DNA of 64,000 nucleotides from Terebella lapidaria. Taxonomy: Eukaryota > Annelida > Polychaeta > Terebellida > Terebellidae. The number at the start of each line of letters is the position of its first letter. Positions within the stretch are counted from its first letter, which is position 1. Below, piece after piece: positions 1 to 12,131 of this stretch. Location of the stretch: the NCBI GenBank assembly GCA_949152475.1, contig OX424570.1, positions 26,036,694 through 26,100,693 of the forward strand, given 5' to 3'. Made by a program: the position numbers and the translations under genes. The notes below the pieces were generated by a model. The model searched no databases and had not been told where the DNA came from. It worked only from the letters and a program-made list of their open reading frames with translations.

Positions 1-692
1 TCGAATTTATAAGTGTACAAATCTACAAAACATTTCAATGTTTCACACACGAAAAGACCTGAAGATGATTGGAGAACTTTGAATACTTTGTGACCTGTTC
101 ACTAGAATCTACTTATATTTATCCAGTGAAGGGTGCACACCTAGTATTATTATTGGTAAAAAATAAAATTAAATTCAGATTTGTTTAGAATACTACCTCC
201 GGCTCTTGTTCAGAAAGTGACTAAAATATTCAATAAAACACACGGCAATTGAATTTCTGACAGACTTGCGATAGTATATGACACCAGAATTTTCTACATG
301 ACCAAAGACACTCTAAATTTACAATATTGATATAAAAAAAAGAGTTTTGAGAGATTATTACAGAAGAATGGAGAATATCCAGCCAAAAAAAAATATAAAT
401 TACATACAATACACCAGAAGTATACAGAAGTATAAGAGTAAATTACTGCACTGATGATTCACAACATTCACAAAATATTATTCTTGACAAATGTGAAACA
501 GAAATAAAACTGTTCTTACTAATACATAAAATGTCAACTAGATAAGTAAATACAGCCCACTAACAAAAAAATACCTTCACAAACTACTATATTTCTTCTC
601 ATCAAAAACATGCACATTATGTTGAATCTATGATAAGAATCCATGTTAAATTCTACAATTTGTAGAAATAATAAATTCTCACTGAAACTTAC
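1..692. other. ORP intron or downstream part, no exon found
   Basis: AT-rich sequence after the donor at 692-691 of the last visible ORP exon. No further exon with a convincing acceptor, frame and ORP similarity is visible before the window edge. Confidence 0.5.
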
Positions 693-3632
693 CGAAAGTC
701 GTGAGCTATCTGAACTTTTTCTGTCCTTTTTGGAGATCTTGCTTTGTGATTTTTTGCCGGACTTGTCCTTTTTTCCTGTGGACGAGGACATGGACGCGGA
801 GAGGTCTTGTGTCTGTCGAGTCGGCACACGTCGTCAAGCGCCAGAATGTACAGAGAGCGGCAGGAAATCAGAGAGACAGAGAGTGGGCGGGGAAAGTCGG
901 GGTCGGAAACAAAGCAGAGGCTAGACGGTGACGAAACAACTACCTACTGAATGTGGCCTTCTATGTTGTAATTTTGCAAAATTTTAAATCAAGATCATTT
1001 TTTAATATATGAAATACTGTTCAGAAGCAATTCTACGTCACTGAGATGTGTACAAAAGATTTCAAACTACATAAACAGTGCGAGAATTTACTGACATTTC
1101 ATATTTACATTTCAACATCTAACTCCAGATGTGCATTGAAAACTTTATACATGCCAATATGGAAGCTAATGACATTTGCACTACAGATTCGAAGCAAACA
1201 AAATATTATAAACTCTAGTTTCTAAAGTTATTCACACATTATTATATCACAACACATCATGATATTAAAAGCTGTGAAAACTATTAGACGGTCAAATTTA
1301 CAGCAATTATGTACAACTTGTTAGCACTGGAAATGAACAACTCGTTACCAGCCAGTTACTATGGCAACGAGAGAGAGCATACCTCAAACGCGGAGTCTTG
1401 GTGACCGTTTGTTCCGGCAGACGAAGACTGTTTCAACTTCTCCAATAAAGTCGTCAACTCAAACAGTTTGTTCTGAGCATTTGATAGTTCTGTCGAGAGA
1501 TTTATGGTACATACTAGTATACACCATTGGTAAATACGGAAACTCAGCACAAAGACTTAGATGGAACAGAAAATTGAAATATCATGTCAAATCTGATCAT
1601 AATTGACTATACAATTTTTCTTTTCACTCACAACGAACTGAACTAGATCTACTACCCACAAAGCAGTCTTATCTAACTTTGCATGGCTGTCCAGTATATT
1701 TTATAATGATTGTCAATGCCCAATATACAGTTGAAAGCCTATATGAGGAGCACATACCTTTGCTCCAGTGCTCAAGCCCATGGGAGTCAAGTAGCCAGGC
1801 CGTCACACGACTCTGTGTGCGATCCATCGACCGTGACTTGATGCTCCCTCGCTGCCGATCCAGGAACGGGCCTGCAAGGAATCAACGTAAAGTGTTATTT
1901 GGTGAAGTTTTTTTCCCAGCAAAACTTGTATTATTGCAGCATTCTTGCTTGGAGCGGAACGAACAAATTTAATCTACATAAATTTGCTAAGTGTTAAGAA
2001 ACAGTTCAGCATCTGAATAAATATGAAATATTAATATATATGTACCAATCCCTAATTGCCATAATGATAACTAATTGGTTACCATGGTGATATACTGACC
2101 GGGTGACATGGGGGAGATGGGGGTGAGATCCTCGACTGGCGTGCTGACGTCCGTGAGCCTGGGTGCGTCCTTACTCCCGAAGGTGAACTCATGCTGACGG
2201 TAGAGGCGGTGCTGTCGGAACTGGTCAAGCCACTGGTCAAACAGCCGGTGTGTCTTAGCCTGACGGGAGGAGGCATTATAGTTAAATGCATGTGATAACA
2301 CAACATTACGAGATCAGAATAACTACTATTATCCATAGTATAGGGAAGACAAGACTCAACATATATAACGTATTTAAAGTATATTCTCTTAACCATATGA
2401 TTTTTACCCCCACTCTTTCTCTGTATTTTTTGTCAAAGTCATAATCTCACAGGCGTAAATCATTTAGTGTCCATATGTATTTTGAGTAGCTTTCTTTATA
2501 TTTATGTGGAACTCTATCTCGTACTTAATTGATCCTGATTCTCCACTCCTGGTTACCATGGTGACTGACCTTGAGATGATAGATAACGTCCTCAGCATCG
2601 ATGTCAATCCTGCGTCCATGTCGTTTGTATGTCAGAACAGACAGCCCGATGTCCACCGTCCCGTGGTACTTCCCCTTCACAATCTGTGAGTAAATGGGGA
2701 AAAACATGGGGAATCCCAGTCAAGTGTGGTTATACACGCATGGGGCTAAAAGGGACTGTTGGTTTATTGCTGTGATTAATCCAAGTATGTACTAGCATGT
2801 TTGATAGCGATACAATTAGTTTAAAAGCTCTTGATGGTAAAGTGTGAAGTCAAAGGTTGAGTATACATATTTCTCTGAAATTCAGAAAGTAATAAGTTCC
2901 TTTGATCTTCAAAGTAACCTCAGACAGACTCAAGTGGCACAGGAATAAAGTCTGATCACATGTCAAGCACATAACTACGAACAAGTATTTAGGTCTTTAA
3001 GCTAGGAGTGATTGATACTTACGTCACTGATGGACTTGGCATAAGTGAGTATTCCTTTCTCGAGCGTGAAGTACCGCTGAAATAGGAGCCAAATACGTCA
3101 ACATCACCTTCAATCTTGAGTGTTTGTGATCTTGAGGATTTCATCGGTGAGAGCAAAATGACAAAATGAGAATCTGACTGTCAAGAAAATCTTTTGTCAA
3201 TTTTGAGAACAAAGAACAAATACTAGCAATCAAATTTTGCGAAATAATTATGGTTTCGAAATTTTAGGCAGATTTTTTTTTCTTTAGAAATTTTCGCAGA
3301 ATTTCAGAAAAGTACAGCTCAAAATTTTCTCACGAGCTTCCCTGACAAGACCACACCCCCCTCTCCCCATCTCTCGAAAACCAGATACTAGTAAACATAC
3401 TGTAGCTCTCAGCCTCCCCCATACACACCTTGTGGTAGCCTTTCATAGGCCACTTCCTGCGTTTGAGCAGGTAGCCCTCCTGTTTGGCGGGTTTCTCTTC
3501 GTGTCGCTGTCCGTCCCGTAGACCCTCAAGGATCTCCCACTCCGAGGACTTGGCGTCCACTTTCTTCCCGGGACTGGTCTTGGAGTCCTGGGAGTCATCC
3601 TGAGAATCCAACGACTCATCCTCACTGTCCTC
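693..3632 (-). CDS. ORP3/6/7-type oxysterol-binding-protein-related protein, PH-domain exons (partial gene)
   Basis: Seven exons read right to left with matching phases and GT-AG borders: 3632-3429, 3076-3023, 2683-2570, 2259-2100, 1871-1758, 1489-1383 and 812-693. Joined, they give an acidic Ser/Asp lead, SEWEILEGLRDG, then a PH domain starting at EGYLLKRRKWPMKGYHK, continuing RYFTLEKGILTYAKS and GKYHGTVDIGLSVL, and ending around FDQWLDQFRQHRLYRQHEF. This order and wording match the OSBPL3/6/7 subgroup, whose PH domain binds phosphoinositides and whose later ORD domain moves sterol or phospholipid at ER-plasma membrane contacts. RVTAWLLDSHGLEHWSK and the helical LSNAQNKLFELTTLLEKL after the PH domain also align with the ORP3 linker. 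The last exon is Lys/Ser-rich. The FFAT motif and ORD domain are absent because the gene runs off the left edge. The start codon lies in one of several candidate upstream exons. Family assignment is strong; the exact orthologue is not resolved. The 812 acceptor is the least certain border. Confidence 0.9.
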
Positions 3633-5647
3633 CTGCAGGGTGGAAGGAGAACGGTTTCAGTGAGGTTATTTATAATTAAGAGTTTTACATCATCAACTGG
3701 GTGACTTATTCAGCAAATGTCACAAGAAAGCCTTATCTTCAATGCCTTCCTATAGCGGTAGACAAAGACTGGTTTTAGTTAGTGGGGGGTGAGTTAAAAT
3801 TTGATATTCAGCATCGGAACAGGGTGAATGCTCCTGAGATTTCCATGAGAAAGTTCCATCTTCAAAGTCACAGAAAACAGTTTTAAGAATTTTTTATATT
3901 TTGTCTGAAGAATATATGTACAGGTTAATGAAACACAAATTGCATCATCATACATTTTTATGTGTGGGGCAGGGGGGGGGGGGGGGCTGAAATATATTTG
4001 TAAAAATGCTATGTACATGGAACAAATATGTTTGTAAATGTTGCTGTTTCATAATCTTTGGGAATTTCTTCATTGGAGGCCTCAACTTACACTTTTGTAA
4101 TGATGTCAGTTCTTCAGTGTTCAAACACATGATCAAAGAGCTACAGCCTGTACAGAGTGGCTTCATATTTGGAGAGGTCTCAAATTCTAGGTTGCTATGT
4201 ACTCAGCATATTGAGTGACGAATCGTTTCGCTGAATCATGTCCTGAATCTTTTTAAACATTAATATTTACATGATTTTATTTGTATGAATGTTGCCATGG
4301 CCCAGCCTGGTCTGGCTTACATAACCCGCCACGCATGCATGTGTGATTTCGTATGTACCCCCAGGCTGTTCCAACTTTCAACAAACTTTTACCCCTCCAC
4401 ACCCCCAGCCGTAATAAATCTTGTCACTTTTTAAATCCATGAGCACAGGCCCTGACAAAATTTCTGACTACAAAAGTCGGCCCAAGTAGCATACACTGCG
4501 CCTTAATACTACTCGTTCACTGGAATCACACCATTTAATCCGTCTGTCACCTTTTTAATCCTTATTGAATATAGAGGAAGGCGCAGCGTATGATACTTGG
4601 GCCCAAAAGTCAAACATACATGTGCATGTACACAACTCCCCCCTTTTATTGCCCTCGATTGAGTACACCACCCATTCGATCTCCCACTCTGAGTACAGAC
4701 CGCGTCTTGAGCCAAGTACCGATTCACCACGGCGTTTGAGCACCGTCCTCACACCATGGACAAGCACTCACACAAAAGCCCCCGCACGCCGAGACATCAG
4801 CACTTACACGGCACAGCGACGTCAATACTCAGCGGTACAGTAGGTGCCTCGACAGATAATACACTGCTCAACATAAGTCTGGGATGATATTAATTCTACC
4901 ATGTCCAGTATTTTATTTCATTGTTTCAGCTTGTTTTAACTTTTTTGATGATTTATTTATGTATAAATCACTTTATACCACAAAGATCTCAAAAATCCCA
5001 CAGAGTGTCCACTTTTCAGTGCCCATGACTTTTTTGCAGCAGTATAGATTGTATCAACATGGTTATTGTCTTTTTTCAATCATGTACCTTACGTAAGTTG
5101 TAAATGTCAAAAGATTTCCCGCATGTGGCGTGCCACAAAGTATATGAAAACAGACCACAATGTGTCGGCTAAACACGATAAAGGTTTCAAAACGCTCATC
5201 TGCTCTCGAAAATTGCCATTACATGGCACAGAAAAACTACAAACTACTCGGCTTTGATCTGAAAATGCACTGATTTTTGCATTCTACCGGGTAGATAGAT
5301 CAATTCAGGATAGGACTGATGATATAGCAGAATACTCCATCAGTGCATTCATGTAATGTGCATCAAAATGTCCAATTTCACAGATTCGTTATTAAATGAT
5401 ACAGAGTATCCACATCATTAGACGGATGATAACAAATAACAATAATCAGATTTACTAGTATTCAACAACGGTCCATGAAGATAAAGCAAATCTGCCTGTC
5501 TTCCCCATCCCCTGTGCATTTCAAACCAAACCAATGGATCAAGATAGAAGTCTAGGCAATTATGTACTAAATAACACTTTCTGATTTAGCACAATATTAT
5601 TCAATAATATTATTTGCACGAAGCCCAACATAACCATGATAACTCAC
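3633..5647. other. Intron upstream of the ORP PH exons
   Basis: No gene-like exon. It holds a 15-base poly-G run near 3972-3986, poly-A/T tracts and scattered TACATGTA strings. Confidence 0.5.
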
Positions 5648-5788
5648 CTCACTAACATGGCGAATTCTGTCTTGTTTATCGTGTTTATAGAGAACATTTA
5701 GTGAGAATCGTCGGCCATAGTTTTTAGCGTAGGCGAACTGAGTGGCTATGGAGCGGCCGGCGTCGTTTAGAGACAGTCTCCGTTCCAT
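5648..5788 (-). CDS. Candidate alternative first coding exon of the ORP gene (nearest)
   Basis: An ATG at 5788 in good context (A at -3, G at +4) opens 47 codons beginning MERRLSLNDAGRS. They end at a GTGAGT donor right after codon 47 (HVSE), in phase 0. The next exon at 3632 also begins in phase 0 with an acidic stretch, so the junction is in frame. The peptide is basic and has no recognised domain. The position just 2 kb upstream of the PH exons makes it the likeliest local first exon. Function is inferred from splice compatibility only; no transcript is available. Confidence 0.6.
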
Positions 5789-8700
5789 TGTGATCCCTTT
5801 TGTCTGAGTGACCGATGGTATACGATCACAGTTTGATGTAATCCGCCAGCATATTTTTATCAGTTACCATGGTTACCGGTAAGTACTGTTCAGAGATGCA
5901 AATATGCCTGAATCCCGTGTGTACACCCCTATGTGACATTTATATCCATCAAATATACTTCCGTGAAATTTTATACATGCTCATAATTCTGATGTCTTCA
6001 TGAAGAACTGTCACACATATCTGACAATATGTAATGTAATAATTTCTGATAATTGGCAATATGTATACATGAATTCAAGCTCGAGTCTTGAGCTAATAAC
6101 AATTTTTGTGCACTACAGTCATCACTTATCTATGGTATGGTCGACTAACTCTTACCAACGTTACCATGATGTTCACGAACGCAACATAAATTATCAGCAT
6201 GTGACAGTAATTCCGAAATATTGCATCATTTATAATTGCAAGAAATTCATATGTACAATATATTGTAGCAGTATCGATTATCATTCATAGTAAGAAGTCA
6301 CTTTTTCTCAGAAAAAAAAAGAAAAATCCTCTCTATCTGTTCTCATCCTTTACAACAAGATGATAATCCATACTTCCAGTTTCTTGCTTTGAGGGAATCC
6401 AAAGAAATCGATATCACTGCATGTATATTGATATTTTTTGTCATATTTCGTTACAAGTTGATATCCGTTCTTTTCGAGAGCACTACTCCAAATTTAAAGA
6501 TACATGTCTCCGATTGCTAAATTTAGCATGGCATTCAATACCATTAAGAGTCTTTGAATGGTAACAAACGCCACACGTAATCGGTGTAGCTTCCACGCGA
6601 GAAAATACGGTAGCACTTTAGTGACAAAAATGTCGAGCGACTCGGAAGCCCGTGACATATGCGGCTCTTTAGAAGCCACAATTGTTAATCCGAAGAGAAT
6701 CAGACATAACTTTGTGCGCCGTCACTGGGGGCACTTTTCCGAACACCCGACCAGGAAAAAAAAATTCATCCCTTCAACGGAAGTGAATCTTTATATCCAA
6801 ATATGGTCGTTCAACTGTCCATAGTATTGAAACCATGCATTACTAGAATAGAGCACTGTATATCAAGATATAGTCCTGGAGTGTCCTGAATTACTCCCAT
6901 CTGACGTCCATATGTCAGGATCTATACCTGATGTAACTTTGCAATCTGTGAGATCTAAATTGCAAAAGAAGTGATCCCTTGTGATCAGTTTTGCACCGAG
7001 ATCCCCTTGGTACACATACTGATCACAGACTGATCATATACTGATCACAGACTGATCACATACTGATCACAGACTGATCACATACTGATCTTCCAGTCAA
7101 GACCAGTAGAAGAATCTGTATATAATGAAGTCCATCACAATATCATCCCGATCCATGGAGCCTCGTCCGTGACATTTAAATATTAAATCCAACTGAGCTA
7201 TATGCAATTTGACACGGCAATCTATCATACCATAGCAATGATCCACGTCAAAACAACATTAAATCTCATCTCTCTCTATCGCTGGTAATCCAGTGAAAAT
7301 GTACACGTGAGTTTCATGCACCTGTCATGTACACGCCCAGGGTCTAATAAGCTCGTCAGTGAGAGGACACTTGCCTCACACAAAGACAGGCGCTAACAGA
7401 CCATAGAGACAACTTGAGATCTCTTCCAGAGCCTGCAGCTACGACGTAGAACCTTGAAGGTGACATTTCCACCGCAACCTGTGGATCTACATGTTGGACA
7501 GAGATGGGTCCACCTCGTGCACCGCCTGGACCGGTTCCACAGATACAAGGGATCGAGCTCCGCACTCCCACACCACATAATATAACTGGTTTACAGAGCG
7601 GATGAAAAAAGTGCGGGAAGGGAAAAAGCTCGAAGTCGCCGGTCGCGTCCAATCTCACCTCCTGACTTGATCGGCGAATGTCATTTCCGAGTTATTTCTA
7701 TGGAGTTAAACACCCAAGAAGTATCAGGGATTCCGAGGCCTGGGCGAATGGATGCGAACAAAACAACTGGCCAGATCTGGGTTACAATTTTGATGGTGAA
7801 AGCGAGTTTTATAACTTGTTTTTCCCCTGGAGTTTATAGGGCAACACACCCAAATTGCAAGCGATAACTTTTTTTTCTTATCTGTTTTATCAGATTGGGA
7901 CTGGCACTGGACGGTCTCGATAAGAAACGGTGGCACATGGCACATGGCAGGAAGCATCCACAATCTTCAGTGACGGCTCGGTAATGAATTTATTGTGGAA
8001 TGGACAGCAAGAAAAGGTCAATGGACTCAATTCCAGGCACGTGCGACTTGTAAACAGGACGATCGAACACGTGTTAAATATGTTGTCATTGGAAAAACCA
8101 CCAGTTGGAATGTTGGTATCAAGATAATCAGCCTGATCCCGGTGTCAAATTAGCATGTTAATTTAGAAATCCATTATCGGGAAATTTCCAGAAATAAATC
8201 TGTACTTGACAAACATGTTAACACATCAACAGTCAGAAATCCAGTTTCGCGTTTTTGGACACAATTTATTACAAGTTTTGCAGATAGAAGCTGATATATT
8301 CGCAGATATATTGTGTTTATTCCCATTTAAAGTCCCATTTAGCAAGGTTTTGAAACTAAGCTGAAAAAAACAATTTGAATATTTAATATTAACAATCATT
8401 CAATGGGGAATCAATGCATTAATCAGAATTTTGAGTGGAGCCTGAAGATTGGCAAAAACAGTTCTCAAGAGTCATTATCTTGTTAACTAGTTCTTGTGAT
8501 ATTATTTCAACAAAGCTGTGAACAAGATCATAAAATCAAACCATTTTAGAGTAATTGATTTCAAACGTGTTGGAAAAAGCATACTGTTTTTTTATTCTGT
8601 TTCTATTTATTGACAAAACACAGTAATTATTCATAAATTTCAGCCCTACATTGTATCAACTGCAAAGCGAAGCAATACATGTACCGAACAGTCAATATTT

Positions 8701-11700
8701 ATATCACCATCGATGTTATTCCAATAATGTTACCAAACATGCCCTAATGAGATAATGACGTCAATGATAATCATGTTATTACATAACACTTTGGCCTTCA
8801 GCCTTTGGTGGAACATACATTGTAATAACCATGAGATAACAATCAATGTCATGCCACTTATCCAGTGACATAATTCCTACCCAAGACCCCCATGTACATG
8901 TATAATGTTATTCCCTGCCCTGCCAAGTCCTCAAGGATGCATACAAATACACACACGGCTTGCCATAGATCGAACCGCCATAGCGCATCAGCAAACTGTG
9001 TAAACAAGTTTTACATAAGGACGGATGTTCCATACAGCGGCGGGAAACAATAGTGTCGGACCTGATCAATCAACGAAGGAACTTGATTAACTTTCAGTGG
9101 GGAGACAATGTCAACCTGCCAGAGAAAATCTGCATTTTGTCATTTATTTGCCCAAACCCATACGAAGGAAGCATTGCTTCTAGGAAATATGTTTGGTTGG
9201 TCTGGTTTTTTTTCACATACATTGTAGTTCAATGATGAATGGCCTAATTTTGACTTAGTCTAATTAAATTGAGTTTATCAAGCAGTTAAAATACTCTTGC
9301 TAAAATACAAGTTTTGTCAAAATGATCCAGTAATCATCCCATTGGTCATAAATTTGCCGAGTACTGTAAATCCCTAAATTATTCGCGTCCTTTCGTTTTT
9401 GCTAATTTCGCTAATTCAAGCAAATCGCAAAAAATTGGAGACGCCAATTGGAAAAAAAGTTGTTGAATGCCATTGCATCATACCTGTTTTCTGGTAAAAG
9501 CACAAAATTGAAAGGGTGCGAACAAGTCCACTTGTTCAAAACGCAAAAATTAAAGGATGCAAAATTATCTGGATTTACAGCAGTCATTGCTCTGTGAATG
9601 TGGTTTAATCTACTATTATGAGATTCCACACCATAAAATTTCCACGTGGAAAAGTCACATGTGAGCGGCCCTTATGTCATGATATAAATGTACATGACTC
9701 ACTGAGTAAAATAGGTCCTCCTACATCCCGACAATCATGTATTTATTTTTTACGCAAAGAATAGTGGCGGACCACGCAAAAGCTTTCAAACTGGAATTAT
9801 TTTCCCAGTCATCATGGCCATTCATCATCTGCAGGCAGAATGGTCAATGGACGTTCCGTACTATACAGATATTATACACCATCCAAGCATACCGCTACAC
9901 ATAATGAAATATTCACTGCTCACATGCACGTGTAGAGCTGACTAGAATAGACAGCCAGAGAGTAAAAACTCGGTCAAGGTCATTGTATCATAGAAAACAC
10001 AATAGTTCATCTATAACAGGAGCTACAGGTGATTATGTATGACTATGATGAGAGGGGGGGGGGGTCAATCCAGACCAAGTTATTACGGACAGAAGGTAAA
10101 TATTAATCTTGATACAGTCGATTCATTTATCAGTACTTGGAGTTGATAATTTTTGATAAATAACCCGAAACGGGAACTTTTCAGGACTGTTTGACAAATA
10201 AATGGCCACTTGAACTGACATCTTTTCAGCATGATCAGCGATAAAATCCTTTTCACATTCAATTTAACATTGCTGACGACACAGACGCGTAATAAAAGTT
10301 TAATCAGTAGACGTGGTGGGAGGGTAAAGGCTTCTGTGCGTGAATTATTTTTCACTTTCATTAGTTTTGTAAGAATTTGAAAAACCAGGCATATTGCATC
10401 GAAAAACATGTCCGAAAATATTCTTTGCATAAATTTAACCATGGTAACATCAGAAATATCTCGTTAAACGCATTTCTGGTAATGTGAATATGCGAAACCA
10501 ACCAGTATTTGGATTAACGGATAAATTTTACTGTCTCCCTGTAATGGATGCATCATTCATGTTATTAATTTCAACTGAATTTGTCCTTGAAATTCATAAC
10601 AATATGAATGACGATACATGTACATGTACAACGTATGTATTGCAGACAGTACTTGCCCAACACCGGACCTCTCTCATGTGCCTAGTTCTTGATACGAGTC
10701 AAAACCATCGTTGTTATCACACAACTGACATTGTTATATTTAATTTGTATATGAAGATTTTCTCACCTGACTGGGCTGGCTAAGAACCCAAATATCCGGG
10801 AGATCAAACGACATCACTCTATGCATTTTGCGCGATCAAATCCCGATCAAACACATTCAAATCCTCACACAGCATGTCCAAAACTACACATGTTCACGTT
10901 TCATCCAGAAGTGACCAACTGGTAAGATACACTTTCTCTGAAGACCAAAGACTTTAGGTCACAAGTTGGAGTTTACCCTCAGTTACATGTAACCATTTGG
11001 ACTGTCCTATCAATATCCGTCTGTGATCTGGGTTCCTCCGAAATACTGTAGTGTTAACAATATTATAGAATTTATCATGTATAATTGACGTACATAGGAT
11101 ACAAAATATATGTCATTGATCAGATCAACAGTGGATCGGCTATAGTTCAACAAAATCAAAGTACAAGGTTTATATTGACATGTCTATATCAACAATATCA
11201 AGGTACATTATGTATGACGTATGTATCCGTCTTTTTGTCTTGTCGTCCTTTTATAAACATAACACGTGTCTCAATTAGGCCAGACATAAATATATTTGTG
11301 TGTTTGTTCTTGTTATTGAATCAGATCAGATAAGACTGAGAAATATTCCCATTAGAAGTGATTACAGTGATAAGAACTATTCTTATCAGATTGTGAGTTA
11401 TCATGAAAATAAGCCTATATTCTTGAGGAGTTCTTGAAAACAGCCACACACTCACATGCAAGTTCTGCTATTTTCGGGAGTGAAAAATGAAGTCTGACTT
11501 GGCCTGGCCTTGCCAGGTGTTTATCAACAACCTATTTCCGTATTCTTATCACTTATGAATCATGACAATTTATGAGACAAAGTGGAAGAGATTAGTGCAA
11601 CAGAATCAAAACATACAGGACAAAAATCCCCTTGAGTACTTTGTATGATCTCAGGGCAAGCAATGAAATCTCTCTGCGTAGTTGACAAAGTTTCAATGAT

Positions 11701-11942
11701 AGCACCTTAATCAACACCTCAAAATTGATTGGTACATGTAACTTGAAAGTCAATAGGGTTTTCATCATATTCATCACTATAAAGATCTCAATTCAACTCT
11801 GAACCTGTTTATATATTCCTCAAAATTCCATACTGTGAAACCCATCCGATTTACATGGCTTATGAATTCTGCGGAATCGAACACGCGAAAATATGATCAT
11901 TTGGATCACATCGAATCAAGTTATAAGTTATATTTTGACTAC
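5789..11942. other. Non-coding stretch between candidate ORP first exons
   Basis: Apart from the 22-bp tandem repeat at 7017-7090 and a poly-G run near 10050, I see only unsupported short open frames. The segment just upstream of 5788 would be the promoter if that exon is real; no TATA box or initiator is convincing. Confidence 0.45.
7017..7090. repeat. 22-bp tandem repeat, about 3.4 units
   Basis: Unit TACTGATCACAGACTGATCA plus CA, repeated with one substitution. Each unit holds two palindromic TGATCA sites. Confidence 0.95.
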
Positions 11943-12131
11943 CTTGCGGCGATGTTTGGGCTCCGATGCGCTGTCCTGCGACACCTGGTTAAGTTTGACA
12001 AGGCTCAGCGCGCGATGACTCATGTTCCCGACTGTGCTCAGGCTCTGAATGTAGGGGGCAGCACTGCTCCCCAGCTTGGTGTAATCCACGATCGTCAGGT
12101 TTGAGCAGGATCGGTGCTTCCGAAACATCAT
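11943..12131 (-). CDS. Candidate upstream exon of the ORP gene (12-kb exon)
   Basis: Sixty-three codons starting MMFRKHRSCSNLTIVDYTK and ending PKHRRK at an AAG|GTAGTC donor in phase 0, which fits the acidic exon at 3632. The frame stays open upstream of the ATG pair to about 12190 (an in-frame TAG is seen there), so this could be a longer internal exon rather than a first exon. Amino-acid composition looks coding (mixed, few rare residues). No known domain is recognised. An alternative promoter is one explanation; inclusion as an internal exon is another. Confidence 0.5.

Noticed and set aside
7017..7090. Possible CRISPR-like array
   Set aside because: Units are directly adjacent with no unique spacers, in a eukaryotic intergenic region. 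It is a simple tandem repeat.
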